DNA of 64,000 nucleotides from Epiperipatus broadwayi (GCA_028023455.1 JAQFVV010007229.1:1-64000); one strand, 5' to 3'. Positions 10,890 through 24,135 are shown, counted from the stretch's first letter. A program made the numbers and translations. The notes: generated from the letters alone by a model not told the origin.

Positions 10890-12655
10890 AGCTCAAATTG
10901 TCTATTTTTATTGAAAAGAAATAAAAACAAAAACAAAATCAATATTAAGCTATTAAATTTTTTTTTTTTAAAAATTGACAAAATTCAGTTACATATATAT
11001 AATACTTTATTTAAATTTATTAGACTACAATCTTTATTCTACGTAATAAATGAAAACGTGATCCTTATAAGAAAGGTTAAAACGCACATGCAAATGTGAG
11101 AGTAAATGTAAACAATCAAACATTATTTATTTATTTATTTTATAATAATAATTAAAGATCTAACAATAACAGATTATGTAATTAAAAAAGCTGGAAAGTA
11201 TTTCTCAGAAATATTAATTTCATTTATAAAAAGAACATTAATTAATGCATTAAATGTATTTGATTTCATTTTATAATAGTCTCCTCATTAAATGATATAT
11301 GCAGAATAAGGACACTAGATATATAAAAAAAGATACAGACTTTGCAATAACCGTTAAAGGAAGTACTTTATTGTCTTCATAACCCATTAATAAAAATATA
11401 TAATTATTTTTTCAAATTATAGTGTATTGTTAAAAAGGTGCAAAAGAAAAATGTAAATATTTTTTCATTTCTTTATAAAAATGCAATATAAATATGTCCT
11501 TAAAATTTTTTATTACATTTGTTTTACGTCTCAAAACCAACCAAATAAGAGATTCCTGGGATTTCAGTGCTCATTTAAGTTATTTATTTATTAATTTATT
11601 AATTTATTTATTATTTTTTGTTGTTTATTGGCTGTGTTATATTATTTTATAATCTTTCTGTTTCAAATATAGTTAAGATATATTAGAACACTAGTATAGT
11701 TGTTATGGTCTCTCATTCATTCTACATCTTATGTTTTATATGTATATGTTAATACAAACTACCATGGTGGGTCTATCTTGTGATTTTATTTCAAACTTTT
11801 TATGTTATTAAAAAACATATAAACCATTAATTTTATCTCACACTCTATCTACTCAGTGATCTTGTCATAGGGCTAATGTAATAAAGAAGTGGAAGAAGGG
11901 GTCAAATGTGAGTGCGCACCCATTTACATGTCTGAAATGGTTTCAGGTAAGAATAAATAGACTCCATTTCTTACCATTGCATTATATATATATAACAAAA
12001 ATATTTAAATCAAATATATATAAAAAAGCAAGAAACAACAAAACAAAACAAAATAAAATTATTTGTCTACATAGCTGTTTTTAATATTTCAACCAGAAGA
12101 CTGGTTGAATGAAAGATTATTAAAAAATTAAAAATTATTTCCAGATATGATGAAGTGAATAGTTCCTATAGGTTAATATTTTTTTTTAGAGAGGCTTATG
12201 AATTATCTGCTAATATATTGTAAGAAATATTTCATTTAATTTTTTCCAAATAAACTTTGTTTACTTATCAAACCTTTACAAAAACTTTTGAGCAAGTTAT
12301 AATTGTATAAACAAAATCATATGTATAAAATGTTGTTGTGTACTCATAGTAAATAACAAATATAAGAGGAGTATATTATTTGTTGATATATTAAATAATA
12401 AGTAATGAGTAGGAATAAGAAAAATAAATATTAAATCATAAATGGCAATTCTAATGAAATAGAATATTTTTTGTCTACATAAGCATTTAATAAGATATTT
12501 CTATGTGTATTCATAATCAAACAAACAAATAAAAAACATCTATGTATTGTACATATAAATGTAAATATACATAAATAATCAAAAATAATGTACTAGGAAA
12601 TCAGGAAATTCAACAATTTCTATATTTAGATTTAATTCATAAGGATGTGAAATTT
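10890..12655. other. AT-rich non-coding DNA
   Basis: No gene or clear repeat structure. Short TTTA runs occur near 11120 and 11580. Confidence 0.6.
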
Positions 12656-12659
12656 TAGA

Positions 12660-13620
12660 AATACTACTAATAATAAACCTTTTTTTATTTAGTCTTTCTT
12701 GTGGTGGAAAAGTATTTTGAAATATGATTATTTTTAATTGAGTGATCTGGTAAAATAAAATGTTTAAATATTAGTTTGCTATCATTTTTATGAAAAATGT
12801 CAAATTTATGAGTAGTTATTCTAATATGTAAACTGTTTGTTGATTCATCTACAGAATGATTTAAGCATCTGATACATTTTATTAAATATATTAAGTTTAC
12901 ATTTTTACAATTGACATTTTGGGTATATAACATTTAAAATTCTTACTTATATTATCCTGGACCATTTTTATATTGATAATATGTTTTTATGTAAGACATT
13001 ATTTATACACACATAAAAATATTCTTTCTTTAGTATAGAATTACTAATAAATTTTATTTTCTTCTGTGTCTTTGATATATAACTTTAGATGGGTTGGAAA
13101 AAATTGATTTTAAATTTGTGGAATTTAATATGTTAAAATGTTTTTGAAGTATGTAGTTAATTTTGCAAATTGTCATTAAAAGTAATCCTTTCAATTTACT
13201 ACCATTTTCATATATAATAAAACTTTTAAAAATATTATTACACCATTAGCCAATAGCATTTTAGACTATTTCATATTTATAAATTTATCATATAGAACCA
13301 TATTATTTTTTTGAAAAAAGTTATCATCATTGCAAATTCTCCAAATTTTTACAAATTAACTATAGGGAATATTAGCCTTTAAAGTACTTTTGGTAGTTAT
13401 TTTGAAAATATAGATAGCTATGGCTGTCAATCAGATTGTTTATACACATTCATTTTAAGAATGTTATTATTGTAGATAATTTCAACATCTAGAAAATTGG
13501 CTATTGTTTGGAACTTCTTTATGAATTATATACATGGTACTTACGAGTTTCCTGTAAATCAAGATGGCAACTTGTATTTTTGATAAGTATACAGTTTCAT
13601 GGGGCTACAATCTACCAAAG
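12660..13620 (-). pseudogene. Penelope-like element remnant (RT tail and GIY-YIG), minus strand
   Basis: The most readable part is 12685-12933 (82 codons, minus). It contains an IYLIKC motif (GIY-YIG first strand), a VDES segment in the place of the YVGET of related proteins, and the C-terminal HFILPDHSI motif typical of retroelement GIY-YIG domains. Upstream on the same strand, near 13425-13495, FLDVEIIYNNN matches the end of the palm/thumb region of such reverse transcriptases. The region between is broken by stops and frameshifts. Penelope-like elements encode RT plus a GIY-YIG endonuclease and insert by target-primed reverse transcription. The copy is 5'-truncated and dead. It is paired head to head with 14120-14550. 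Confidence 0.65.
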
Positions 13621-14205
13621 ATGTGTTAGTTGTTAAATTAAAACAAAATTAATTAACTGATTGCAAATGAAAAAAATGAATAAATTCCAAAAAATTTCAT
13701 TAAGAAGCTTTATTTTAATGTTTTATTTTTTTATTTATATTATAATGTTGGAAATGATGAGATGCTCCTAACATTGTCATACTTTGGTTCAATTCAGTGT
13801 TTTTTGGTAAATGTCATAATGATAAAAATTTGGGACCATCTTGTTACAGAATGTGATGCAATGAATTATTTCCAAAGGTACAGGATTCTGCTCTCCTAAA
13901 AAGTCTGCATTAATGCTCACGATATGATAGCATGCTGTCAACATGGAATAAAGTATAAATGTTGTATTTTAATTTTTTCCATTTTTCTGTTGTTACCCCC
14001 CCCCCCCAATAGTAAATATTGTAATTAATTTTTCCACAGTGATTTCTATTTTTTAAATAGCAGTAATAAAAAATAACACGTAAATATTAAATACATTTCA
14101 TTAAAGCATTTTTTTGCAAATATATTTGGGGACTCTTGAAACTGTAGATTTATCAAAGTACAGGCTGCTATCTTGGTTTACAGGAAAACTCACAAACATT
14201 GTATA
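13540..14205. repeat. Inverted repeat between the two Penelope-like arms
   Basis: 13540-13615 and 14125-14205 are diverged reverse complements; both contain GAAACTGTA and ATCTTGNTTTACAGGAAA. They mark the point where the two element copies face each other. The roughly 500 bp between them carries no recognised gene and includes a C-run near 13996-14007. Confidence 0.65.
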
Positions 14206-14550
14206 CTTTTAATAAAATTATTATGAAATCTAAGAAAGTATGAATGACATATATTCTCAATTATGACAATTGCAAAAGTATAAATTTAGGATATTTAATA
14301 AAATGTAGCATTTGCTTGAACCGTTTTGTAGGTGAATAAGAAATTTGTCTAATTATTAGAATAACCAACCATAGATTTGATATTTATACATAAAAATGAG
14401 GATAGATGACAATCTAAACATTTCAATTTGCCTGATCACTCAATTGATGATTTAATAGTCATATTACAGAAAAAAATTTCTATGAGAGAAAACAAAAATA
14501 AAGTTTTTAAAATTTTATTTTCAAATTTAAAACCTTATAACCCACATTGA
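14120..14550 (+). pseudogene. Penelope-like element remnant (GIY-YIG end), plus strand
   Basis: From 14292 the frame gives YLIKCSICLNRFVGE and then a stop. From 14419 another stretch gives HFNLPDHSIDDLIV and continues to a stop at 14548. These correspond to the start and end of the same GIY-YIG domain as in the minus-strand copy, with a damaged middle. The sequence reads closer to the family consensus than its partner (HFNLPDHSI against HFILPDHSI). The RT is missing from this arm. Confidence 0.65.
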
Positions 14551-14614
14551 ATCAATCTGAACATAGCCTATATTAGATTCTTGAATGCCCTACTTTTCTA
14601 TTACACTAGTTTTG

Positions 14615-14648
<34 letters not shown>

Positions 14649-15130
14649 TTATTTATTTATATGTTTATTGAATTATAAATGCATATAAAGACATTCTTCA
14701 AGTGTTTATGTAAAAAAAAAAAAATCTATTTCAGTGGAATTAATATTCCTAAATTTAATATTATAATTTTTGCATATATTTATGTATTTTTGTACACACA
14801 TTTTTTTAGAACAAATATATTTTTTAATTAATTCATTAAATAATGATTTAGAAATTTCATTAAAAAATTTTGATAAAAAAAAACATTAAGATTATTTTTT
14901 GAAGAGAATGAATTAAATATTAATGACAACAAATTTGCTGTTGTTTGGTTAAATTCTCTAAAAAATATTAATAATCTATAAAAAATGTTTGTTGTATTGG
15001 ATTTGGAAATAATTTTTAATTTTTTAATAACTGTTCATTTATTTGTATTTGCTGACGAAAACTAGTTCTGTGATTGAAATTTTATTTTGTTTGTTTATAT
15101 ATATATTAATTGTAATATTCTCGTGGATAA
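14546..15130. other. AT-rich non-coding DNA with TA/TG microsatellite
   Basis: A TA then TG dinucleotide tract lies at about 14617-14650. No gene seen. Confidence 0.6.
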
Positions 15131-15149
15131 ATGATGAATTCATGGTATT

Positions 15150-15645
15150 ATTTTTGGAGCTTTCATGTAGTAGAAATATAATAGCTAAATAGCTGATGTT
15201 TCAATACAATAACAAGTACTTTCATCCTTTCTCAAATCATAAGAATGTGTGTAGTGAGATTTAAAATCATTAATTTTTTCTTTTGTTATTTCATCCTCGT
15301 ACTCAAATTCTATTGGTTGAGAAATTTAAAAAAAAAATTTATCCTCCAATTGCTTTTTCCAAATATTTGTTAATTTTCTTCAATCCACACATCTCATTTA
15401 TGTTCTTGGGCTTTTTAAAATCTCTATAGCTTCTCTTTGCAGTCTTTGGTCATATTGTTTAAGTTTTTCCAGAATATGGGTCTTATTAAAATTGATGTCA
15501 GGGTTAGTTAATTTTATGTCTGAATAAATAACTGATAAATTGGGTTTTTCTCTACTGCAAAATGTGGTCTTCCTTTCTTATATCTATTTATTCTATGATT
15601 GGTCTGTCAAATGTATAAAAGTGAACAAACTCCACATGGAATTTC
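15150..15645 (-). pseudogene. Penelope-like element 3' end (GIY-YIG), minus arm
   Basis: The minus strand gives EIPCGVCSLLYI followed by QTNHRI, the GIY-YIG core, near 15565-15645, then a degraded C-terminal region to about 15150. The arm is the reverse complement of 15650-16130. It retains about 100 bp around 15530-15610 that the plus arm has lost. Stops and frameshifts are frequent. Confidence 0.65.
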
Positions 15646-15649
15646 AATG

Positions 15650-16130
15650 TCCTAAAGATAAAATTTCTTTGGAGTGTCCTGATATATATGAAATTCCATG
15701 TGGTGCTTGTTCACTTTCATACATTGGACAAACCAAAGAAAGAATACATTTTGCAGTTAGAGGAAACTAACCCTGATATCAATTTTAATAAAACACATAT
15801 TCAGGCAAAAGTCGAAGAATATGACCATAGACTGCTACTAGGAAGCTACAGAGATTTTTAAAAAGTCTAAGAGAATTAATGAGAAGTGTGAATTGAAGAA
15901 AATTTGACAATATTTGAGAAAACTATTGGAGGATAAAATATTTTTTAAAACTTTTCAACCAGTAGAATTTGAGTATGAGATGGAAATAACAAAAGAAAAA
16001 ATAACAATTTTAAATCTCACTATGCACATTCTTATGATTTGAGAAAGAAGAAGCTTAGTTATTATACAAAAATATTAACTATTTAGCTATTATATTTTTA
16101 CTATATGGAAGCTTCCAAAAATAATACTAT
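15650..16130 (+). pseudogene. Penelope-like element 3' end (GIY-YIG), plus arm
   Basis: DIYEIPCGACSLSYIGQTKE is a clear GIY-YIG motif (YEIPC as GIY, YIGQT as YIG) at about 15680-15740. It sits inside an open frame at 15540-15770 whose N-terminal half is read-through of the opposite arm, not real protein. Downstream, homology to the minus arm continues to about 16130 with stops. GIY-YIG nucleases nick DNA at the target site. This family differs from the one at 12660-14550, which has YLIKC and PDHSI. Confidence 0.7.
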
Positions 16131-16149
16131 ACATTCATATATATATAAA

Positions 16150-17230
16150 TAAATTAAACTCTTCTGTGAAAGGCTAAATTGTCTACATGGTTTAGGCAGT
16201 ACATTTGTTAATATAAAACAAATCTAATTTTCTTCTGTCATGAGAGAGATTCTGGGCACAATTGTTGTTCTCAGAAAATTAGCATTGTGTGTAGGAAATC
16301 AAATGATAGGCAAAGAAAAATAAAGAAATCCTGGAACATTGCTAATTCAAATAAAACTAATGTTCTGGAATTTTGTTTGTTAAATAGTAGTTTTTTTTTA
16401 TTTACTGGTAGTCATGAATCTAGTTTACTGCACTGAAAGTACACTTGGCTATTATTAGTTTATAATGTCTTTACTTTATCTTACATATTGATGCACATGT
16501 TATATATATATATATATATATTGTGCCCTTGTCTGTAGGTCATAGGTAGGGTAGAAAGGTCAATTATTAAAAAATTTTAAATTTTAAATTATATTTGTAA
16601 GATATATAAATAATAATAAGAGAATGAGATTTTATAGTACAATTTAAAGCTGAAAATACCTGGTAGGTAACAGTATAATATATTATTTTAAAAGAAAACA
16701 ATTAAATAAAGCTTAAATATCATTGCTTATGGTTGTGAAAGCTGGCCATATAAAATAATACAGCTATAGATAGTTAAAAGTATATCAATTATTTAGTATA
16801 ATATTTAAAAACTAATAAATTAAATAAATGAAATGTAATGTTATAATTGTATTTAAAAATCAAATTTAATAGAATATAAGTTATTAATAAACTGTGGGAT
16901 GGTGAGAATTATATTTAGTTCTACATTTTAAAATTATTTTCTAAATTTTTTTTATAAAATATATCAGTTTTGGTAATTTAAACCAAGACGTAAATAAAAA
17001 AATCATTTTATAAAGTTAGTAGACACGTGATCGTATATTATATGCCTTCACACACACTCTTGTTAAAATAATAATAAACTGTGTGAATTTAAAACTAGAT
17101 ATAATTGCCATCGATCTTTAAAGTGAAAGTTAAAAATATTAAATATTGTTTTAATAATTATTTTAAAACTTAGATGATTTTTTTATTTATAAAAACTATA
17201 ATTGAATTTAAAAATATTGGTATAAATATT
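16150..17230. other. AT-rich non-coding DNA
   Basis: No gene seen. A TA microsatellite lies at about 16502-16521. Confidence 0.6.
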
Positions 17231-17237
17231 CCAGACA

Positions 17238-17326
17238 TTACGTCATCAGTTCTTAACTTTAAACATTCATTCTGTTATCAAAATAAAATGAATAAATTGT
17301 TCGCGCTAAAATAAATATTAACCAAT
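17238..17326. promoter_or_regulatory. Promoter-like cluster: CRE, E2F and CCAAT matches
   Basis: TTACGTCATC (17238-17247) matches an ATF/CREB-type site, TTCGCGCTAAA (17300-17310) is an E2F-type site on the other strand, and ACCAATCA (from 17321) contains a CCAAT box. All three fall within 90 bp in sequence otherwise poor in CpG. It lies about 170 bp upstream of the frames at 17499-17920. These are motif matches only and could be chance. Confidence 0.3.
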
Positions 17327-17498
17327 CAAAGGATGTAAAATTAAGAGACAAAAATCTAAGAATTATACAGAGCGGGAGAAGTAATGTTAAGTGAAAGGGA
17401 AAGTAACACATTTATAGCTGGTAACATCTAGCTGAACAGTATATAAATTTATAATTTGGATTTATTCTAAAAGTTATTCTGTAACATATAATATATTT

Positions 17499-17920
17499 TT
17501 GACTACAGAGATATGCATTGCTAATTTTAAGTTTATCTTACCAGGAAATTTATTCAAATTTAACCAGAAAGCCTACAGTAACATGGAAGTACAAGAAAAA
17601 ATATTTAAAGTGATTGCTGAAAGAAAAATAATTGGAAATCATCTTAATGCCACTTTAGTTGTGCTCAACCTGAAACTTAATCTTATAACTGAAAGGAATA
17701 CAATTGGGACGATATGTGGAAATCTGAAAAAGAAGCTGCTGATCGTCAAGAACAGTTTATGACGATAAATTTACAGAGCTATCTTAAAACTAAATTCTTC
17801 TTCTCTATGAACAAAATTTTAATATGCGTTCTAGTACCCAGAAAAATAACGGTGGAGAAAGAATGTTTATTTTGTAAAGAAAACATTATTAAAAGATATA
17901 GTTCCAGAAGTGTGAGATAA
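17499..17920 (+). CDS. Two overlapping unassigned frames, possible exon(s)
   Basis: Frame 17499-17762 (87 codons) and frame 17714-17920 (68 codons) overlap in different phases. A single shift near 17710 would join a continuous stretch starting at an internal ATG near 17583 (MEVQEKIFKV). The composition is charged (Glu, Lys, Asn) and less Phe/Tyr-rich than typical chance frames here. The second frame has a CLFCKE motif but no complete zinc finger. I do not recognise a family. It could be a decayed transposon gene, a host exon with an unmarked intron, or chance. The CpG-containing promoter-like cluster upstream is the main reason to list it. Confidence 0.2.
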
Positions 17921-17929
17921 AGGAAAGTA

Positions 17930-20900
17930 AAAAGATTAAAGTGCTATAAGTATTTTATTGAGAGGAGCCGAAAAACTTTATATAAGAGAAATGAGAAAAT
18001 ATTACAAAATATTCAATGAAGAAAAATGCTTGATCAAAGAAATATAAAATTAAATGACTAAATAAAAATGGATCCATGGAAACAGAAAATTATTGAAGAT
18101 TTAAATAAAATATCTACAAGATGCATCGGGGGAAACCAGACGCGCGGGAAAAAGCTAGCAGACTATGTGAAGGAAATATCAAGAATTAATAGGTGTATAA
18201 AATATTGAGAAAATAAGGATCATCGTCGATGAAGATTATTAAACAGGTTATTTTTTATAGAACTTAAGACTGAATAAAAATAAGTATATTTTTTTTTTAG
18301 CTTAACGATGAACAATTTTCAAGCAAGTTCGACAAAGAGTATCGTAAATTAATTTAATATTTTTTATTTGATTTATTTAAAATATAAAAATTCTATATTA
18401 GCTTAGGGAAACATATAAACATGAATTTAAGAATAATTAGGTTTTAAATATAATAGCTTAATAGAATGATAGAAATATTATTATAAAAATAAAATGTATT
18501 ATGGAAGTTTTAAATATCTACAAGAAGTAATGAATGGTGAAGCCTTCAGAATACGATCAAGAAGATAGGATCGTTTTAATTGTGATATATTATAATGTAA
18601 TGTATTTTTTTTAGGTCATCTATTAATGAAAATGATGTATGAAAGTTTTTTTTAAATTATAAGTACACTTTTTATCCAACATTAAAACATATTTGAGATA
18701 GTAGTAATTTTAAATGATCAATAAGTTGTTTTAAAAATATAATTAATAATAAGTATCATAATAATTATGTGATTCTTTTGAACTTTTATGTTGCAAAATC
18801 TTCAGATAATTTTAAAATAGTTGGTATATTATAAATATACGAGATAAGTAGTAAAAGATTTTCTTAAGAATAGCTGTATAGTTTGAACTAAAAATGAATT
18901 TTATTATTGTTAGAAATGTAGACAGAAATTTGTCGATGTAATGCATAGATAAATCTAGAGAAATAAAATCGGATAGTGACTTGGTAGTACTGGTGTAGAG
19001 GAAACAAAGATGATGTTTTTTGCCAAAAATAAGAAAAATCAAATATTTGGATCATAGTATTTTGTGTGAATTCAGTATAGCTAACTAAGTCCTATCACTG
19101 AACACATATATTTTGGACAGTGTTTTTTACGTATTTTTAAATTTTTTGATGTTATATAAAGCTGAAGGAATAGCTTTAGCATCACTCCTATAGTAGAGGT
19201 GGGTAGACAGATAAAGGTCACTCCTCTATGGTGTTCTTTAAATTCACTGTGCCATCATTGTCAAGTTTTATGAAGGATAATATTCTAATTGTTTTGATCC
19301 TACGCATCTATTTTCGCTATCCTTGTTTCATGAATATACATCGTCAGAAAGATATTTTATAGAAATAATACATAAAATAGAAATGAAGCTAGGTTGTCGT
19401 TATGTAAGAATAGTTTATTTACTAGAATGAGTTAGAACTGTTATTTTAAAAATGAAAGTATAAATGTCATAAAGAGATGAAGAATCATATGATATAGTTT
19501 TAAAAAAGTAATTCTGAAATGAATATAAGATTTTAAAAGAAAATCTAAACAAAGTTTTAAGTGATAATAAAATTTTAATATTTTATATGATATTTAAAAA
19601 TAGAGATTGCATGTTGGTTGAAAAATGATTCAATAATGTGTAACAGATATATGTATTTGTGCATGGTATGTTAATGATTATAATTACCATACGAAGCAAA
19701 GGCTTGGATAAGTATTGGATTAATAATTATTGTATAGTCAATAATAAAACGGAACATCAAAATGTCAGGAAGGGTTCGAATCTTTAGGATTCCATACGAA
19801 TAATAATATAAAATAGAATTTTATGATTTTGTATAATTTTTACTACGAAGGTAAAATTTTTGTAAAAAATATAATTTTAAAATTAATAGAGATATAAAGT
19901 AGTAATGATAATTATTGATAGATACATTTTGTAACAAGCTAAACTAAAATCAGATATCTAATAATAATAATACTGTATAAGAGTTAAAAATAAAATAAGT
20001 AGAAATTTAATGTTAAGAGATAAACTAGTAAAGTAATTTTGTAACAGGAAAGTAGGGATATCCGATGTACATAATGTAAATATTGTTATTTGTAATATTA
20101 TTAATAAACTATGTTGTAAATTTATTTGTAAGCTTCGTGTCTTAGTTATTATTTCTCCACATAGAATGCATGATATCGCAATACACATTTATAATTGCAA
20201 CAGACATATAATTTTGCACAGAGTAGATAAACATAAAAGTGTTATAATAATTCTTGAAGATTTATTTGTATGATAAAATTAAAGGATTATAATTATCGTT
20301 TATTGGTCATAAGTTGGTTGCCACAATATTAAAATAAATTATATGCTAAAATTACACACGTATTTTGATTGTCAGATTATTAAACACTACCACGAACGTA
20401 ATATTTATTTATTTATTTCATTTAAGAAGAAATAGGATTACATTATACTATTATTATCATTATTCTTATTTATTATTGTTAGTTGTTACGTAGTGAATTT
20501 ATGACATAAAATTCCCTTCTCATAGTTTACTACCGTAATTTAAATCAGTTTAAATGCAATTTATGAACCTGAGATTTATTTGATTTGATTTTATTTCATT
20601 TATTTACTTAAAGTATTTAATTGAGCTAGATTATTATTACAAAGAATAATAAGATATGATTATTATCTTAATCGTAATAAAAGAGCTTGGAAAGTCATAA
20701 GAATACCATAAGTTGATTATTTAGTATAGTGTTCTTATGCCATTGGGATAGTATCATGTGGATATATCTCAATGTATCTGTCTCGCCCGGTCGTCGCTCC
20801 ATGTCTCATGAAAATAATAAATTTTTAATAATATAACTGTATTTATATTTTAAAGTTTTAGAGCTAGTAGAAATCATTTTTGATAAATTAATTTCATTCA

Positions 20901-22740
20901 TTTTGTTAAGACTGAGCTAGAGAGAGAACCCGGAATATATTTTAAACATTATTATAGATTACTTTGGAGTGCACGCGTGAGAGGCGACGGGGGAGGAGGG
21001 TACAATATATATATATATATATAATTATTCAAAACAATACAATAATTAATACAGTAAAACAATATTTTAAAAAAACAAATATATACCAATTTAATAGAAG
21101 TACACAATAAATATATTTTATTATAATTGGAATACAGACATTGATTAATAATTTATATATATATATATGTATATATATATAACCAATTAAATCTCTCAAT
21201 TTATTAGTCCATTCCTCATATTTTGAAATCCATCATAATACGAGTATTCACAGGCATAAAAATACTAGACTTCTCACTACACCTGTATTTTTGGATCAAC
21301 TATCAGTTGTCAAGTGAGTTAGAAGCTTAACATATTAAGAATTTTATATCAAAAGTGATCGTTTGATTAAGAAAATATTGGGAATACAAATTGTATTCAG
21401 TAATGCATTTTCTATTTCAACAGAACAATTGGCCTCAAACGAATGTTTGTGTAATGAAATGTTATGTTGGTGAAGTTTCACTGTTACTCCTGTTAAATTT
21501 AATAGGTTACTGTTTCCATGCATGAATATTGCTGTTTCATTTTATATTATCTCTTTGTTTAGTTTTTCCCTTAACATTCTTAATATTATCAAAAATAAAA
21601 ATATGGTCATACTCTCATTTATGATATAGCTTGAATAATAAGAAAATAATCAAATGACTTATTGCTTGCAAGATTATAAGAAGTTTTAGTGCCAAAAATG
21701 ATAGATCAGAGCATGATCTATGGTTATGAAGCTTCTAAGTTTACCATTTTACAATTGCACCAACTCCTGTAGTACTTTGCAATATACTATTGGTGACTCA
21801 TTGTGATGAGTCACCAAAAAATTCAACAAGAATTATCTTTTATACAATAAGTCTAAACCAAACAAAATTGTATAATAATTTTATTTGATTTAGGCCTATT
21901 ATATAAAAGATGATGTTTGCTGAATTGTTTGATGATTGAACACTGAAATTCACTGATACATAAAAGTCTGCAGGGACACTTCAACTTATATATATATATA
22001 ATTTTTTTCTTTCTTCTCCCACTGTTTTTTTTCTTTTATTAATTAACATATTTATGTTTGGTGAAATATAATTTGCAATATCAAAATATTCCTCACATAT
22101 ACATTTTATTTTATTTTTATTAAAATTAGCAAATAGGATTGTAAACCATTTTTGGTATTTTTATTTATATATCATATTAGGATTTGAAGTTTTTTAATAA
22201 CAAAAGCAATAATATTGTTTTGTATTTTACATGTAACATTTCTTGTGTATATTATGTAAATGTTTTCATTCTTTTTGGATATATACTTACACAAATAATC
22301 ATTACAATGAAGGAAATATTTTAAACTTGCCAATCAAACTTTTGAATTTGGATGAATATATCCATATTCTCTTATTAGTTTGATTAATAATTGTCAAGTG
22401 AAGCAATTAAATAATTGATTAATGCATAAATCCAACTATTTCATAAATTTGTTACATTCTTTATCTTTAAACTCTTGATAGTAGTAAACTTGTCTTTTGT
22501 ATAAATTAATATATTATCATATATCTGATAATATAAATTGTACCCCATAGGCAATCCTATGGGTCACCTTTTGCTAATTTTGTAACATTTATTAGGTCAA
22601 TAAATTCAAGTCTGTTTATATAACTGTATATTTAAGAAACATCGAAAGATACAATAATGTGATTATATGATATTTTGGTATTTTTTATTCTATCAATAAA
22701 TTCAAATAGAATAACTAATCTTTCTTATTGCATTACCAAA
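17930..22740. other. AT-rich DNA, no recognised gene
   Basis: There are TA microsatellites at about 21006-21023 and 21157-21180. Two small GC-rich patches stand out: near 20785-20805 (CTCGCCCGGTCGTCGCTCC) and 20972-21000. A fragment near 22550-22600 reads GNPMG, and FANFV in a shifted frame, which is reminiscent of an RT motif but too short to call. Frames at 18812-19042 and 19958-20188 are unassigned. Confidence 0.5.
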
Positions 22741-22749
22741 TGTATATCA

Positions 22750-22995
22750 TATAATACTAAATGATCCATGCACTTTACTCTTGTTACATAATGCTTTATT
22801 TACCACCCTCTTTTACAGTTTATAGTTTCAATTGCCCAGAAATCTTCAGAACTTTTCGAAACTATAAATTGTAAAAGAGGGTGGTAAATAAAGCATTGTG
22901 TAGTTCTGAAGAAGGTTTCTGGGCCAATTGAAACTGTAAACTGTAAAAGAGAGTGGTAAATAAAGGATTGTGTAACAATAGTAAAGTGCATGGAT
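22750..22995. repeat. Inverted repeat with hammerhead-like motif
   Basis: About 22750-22850 is the reverse complement of about 22905-23015, with a partial third copy of the TGTAAAAGAGGGTGG segment between them. The plus-oriented arm reads CTGAAGAAGG, a GGGCC segment, then GAAACTGTAAACTG. That order resembles a decayed hammerhead and the motif in the palindrome at 38003-39105. The core CTGATGA is not intact. Frames of 63 codons on the minus strand here are repeat artefacts. Confidence 0.5.
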
Positions 22996-23015
22996 GATTT
23001 AGTATTATATGAAAT

Positions 23016-24000
23016 TCAAATAGAAAAGGCAACAGTATACAAAATGTAAACACTCTTGTAATAATTGACTAATGCCTTTTTCTGATTCATATGAAGCTCA
23101 TCTGCATATAAAATGGATAGGCAAGTACAAGAGGATTTTGACTGGGGATGGGGAGTGGGAAACTGAAGTGAAAAGACTTAGTAGCATATGATTGGTAAAT
23201 GAAAAATACTTTATGAGACAGAAATGTTCTAAACTTAAAAATATATGCAAACATTTGCTATATGGTGATGTTCCTCATGCTGATTATGCTGAAATGCATT
23301 ATGTGATAAGATTTGGGTGCAATATTATATGTGGAACAAAGAAATGTCTGCAAATGAAAAATAAATAAATTATTATTGGTAGTAAGTCAAGCTAATGGAA
23401 CAATCATTGTGCTATTCGTTTCTCTCAAGAATTGGAAAAAAAGTAAAGTTAATATATAACCATCCCTCCATATACCTATACATTTAAATGTCATTGCATA
23501 AATCAAAGACCAATAAATCAAAATATTAAAGAAAAATATTTCATAAAATTTCCTCATCATTTTTTTTTTCCTAGTATTACTTCTTCCTTCCAAATATGGT
23601 TGTTGTTACATATGTGTATTAACAAATTATCATATCTAGGTCTTTGCCAGCAAGGATTTCTTTCTCATCGATTATTTTCACATATATTACTTCACTTGCG
23701 ATATAAAATCTCAGATGTAATGATAACAAATAAATTTACTTTTATCTATAAACACATAAACAAGATTAATATGATTTGTAGAAATAAATAAATACACAAT
23801 ACCTCCCCTTATTTGCTACCATAAAATATTTATATTTTATTTTTTCAATTGTTAATAGGATTGTGATCTTATGATTTCAATTATTTTAGAGGGATTAATT
23901 GCTATTTAGGTTTCCTTATTTAACATATTATTTAATTTTCTAATTCTGATTCATATATACAATCTTGATTAGCTATAAAAATCAAAAAAGCAAGTCATAT
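23016..24000. other. AT-rich non-coding DNA
   Basis: No supported gene. Frames at 23387-23593 (minus) and 23600-23791 (plus) have no recognisable domain. Confidence 0.55.
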
Positions 24001-24135
24001 ATAATGTGACATTACTTTTATAAGCTTGTATTTACAAAAATGCAATACAGAGAGCATACCAATAGCTCAAACAAGCTCTTAATTAATAAGTGTGGTATGA
24101 GAAAATATTTAAAATCTCTATCCAGAGCATTTCCA

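Noticed and set aside
10640-11099. Three overlapping frames encoding Tyr-Leu-Pro-Thr-type repeats
   Set aside because: They are translations of a CCTA/CCTG microsatellite in all three phases; codon phase shows no selection.
22545-22605. GNPMG plus shifted FANFV as an RT motif
   Set aside because: Too short, needs a frameshift, and neighbouring RT motifs are not visible.
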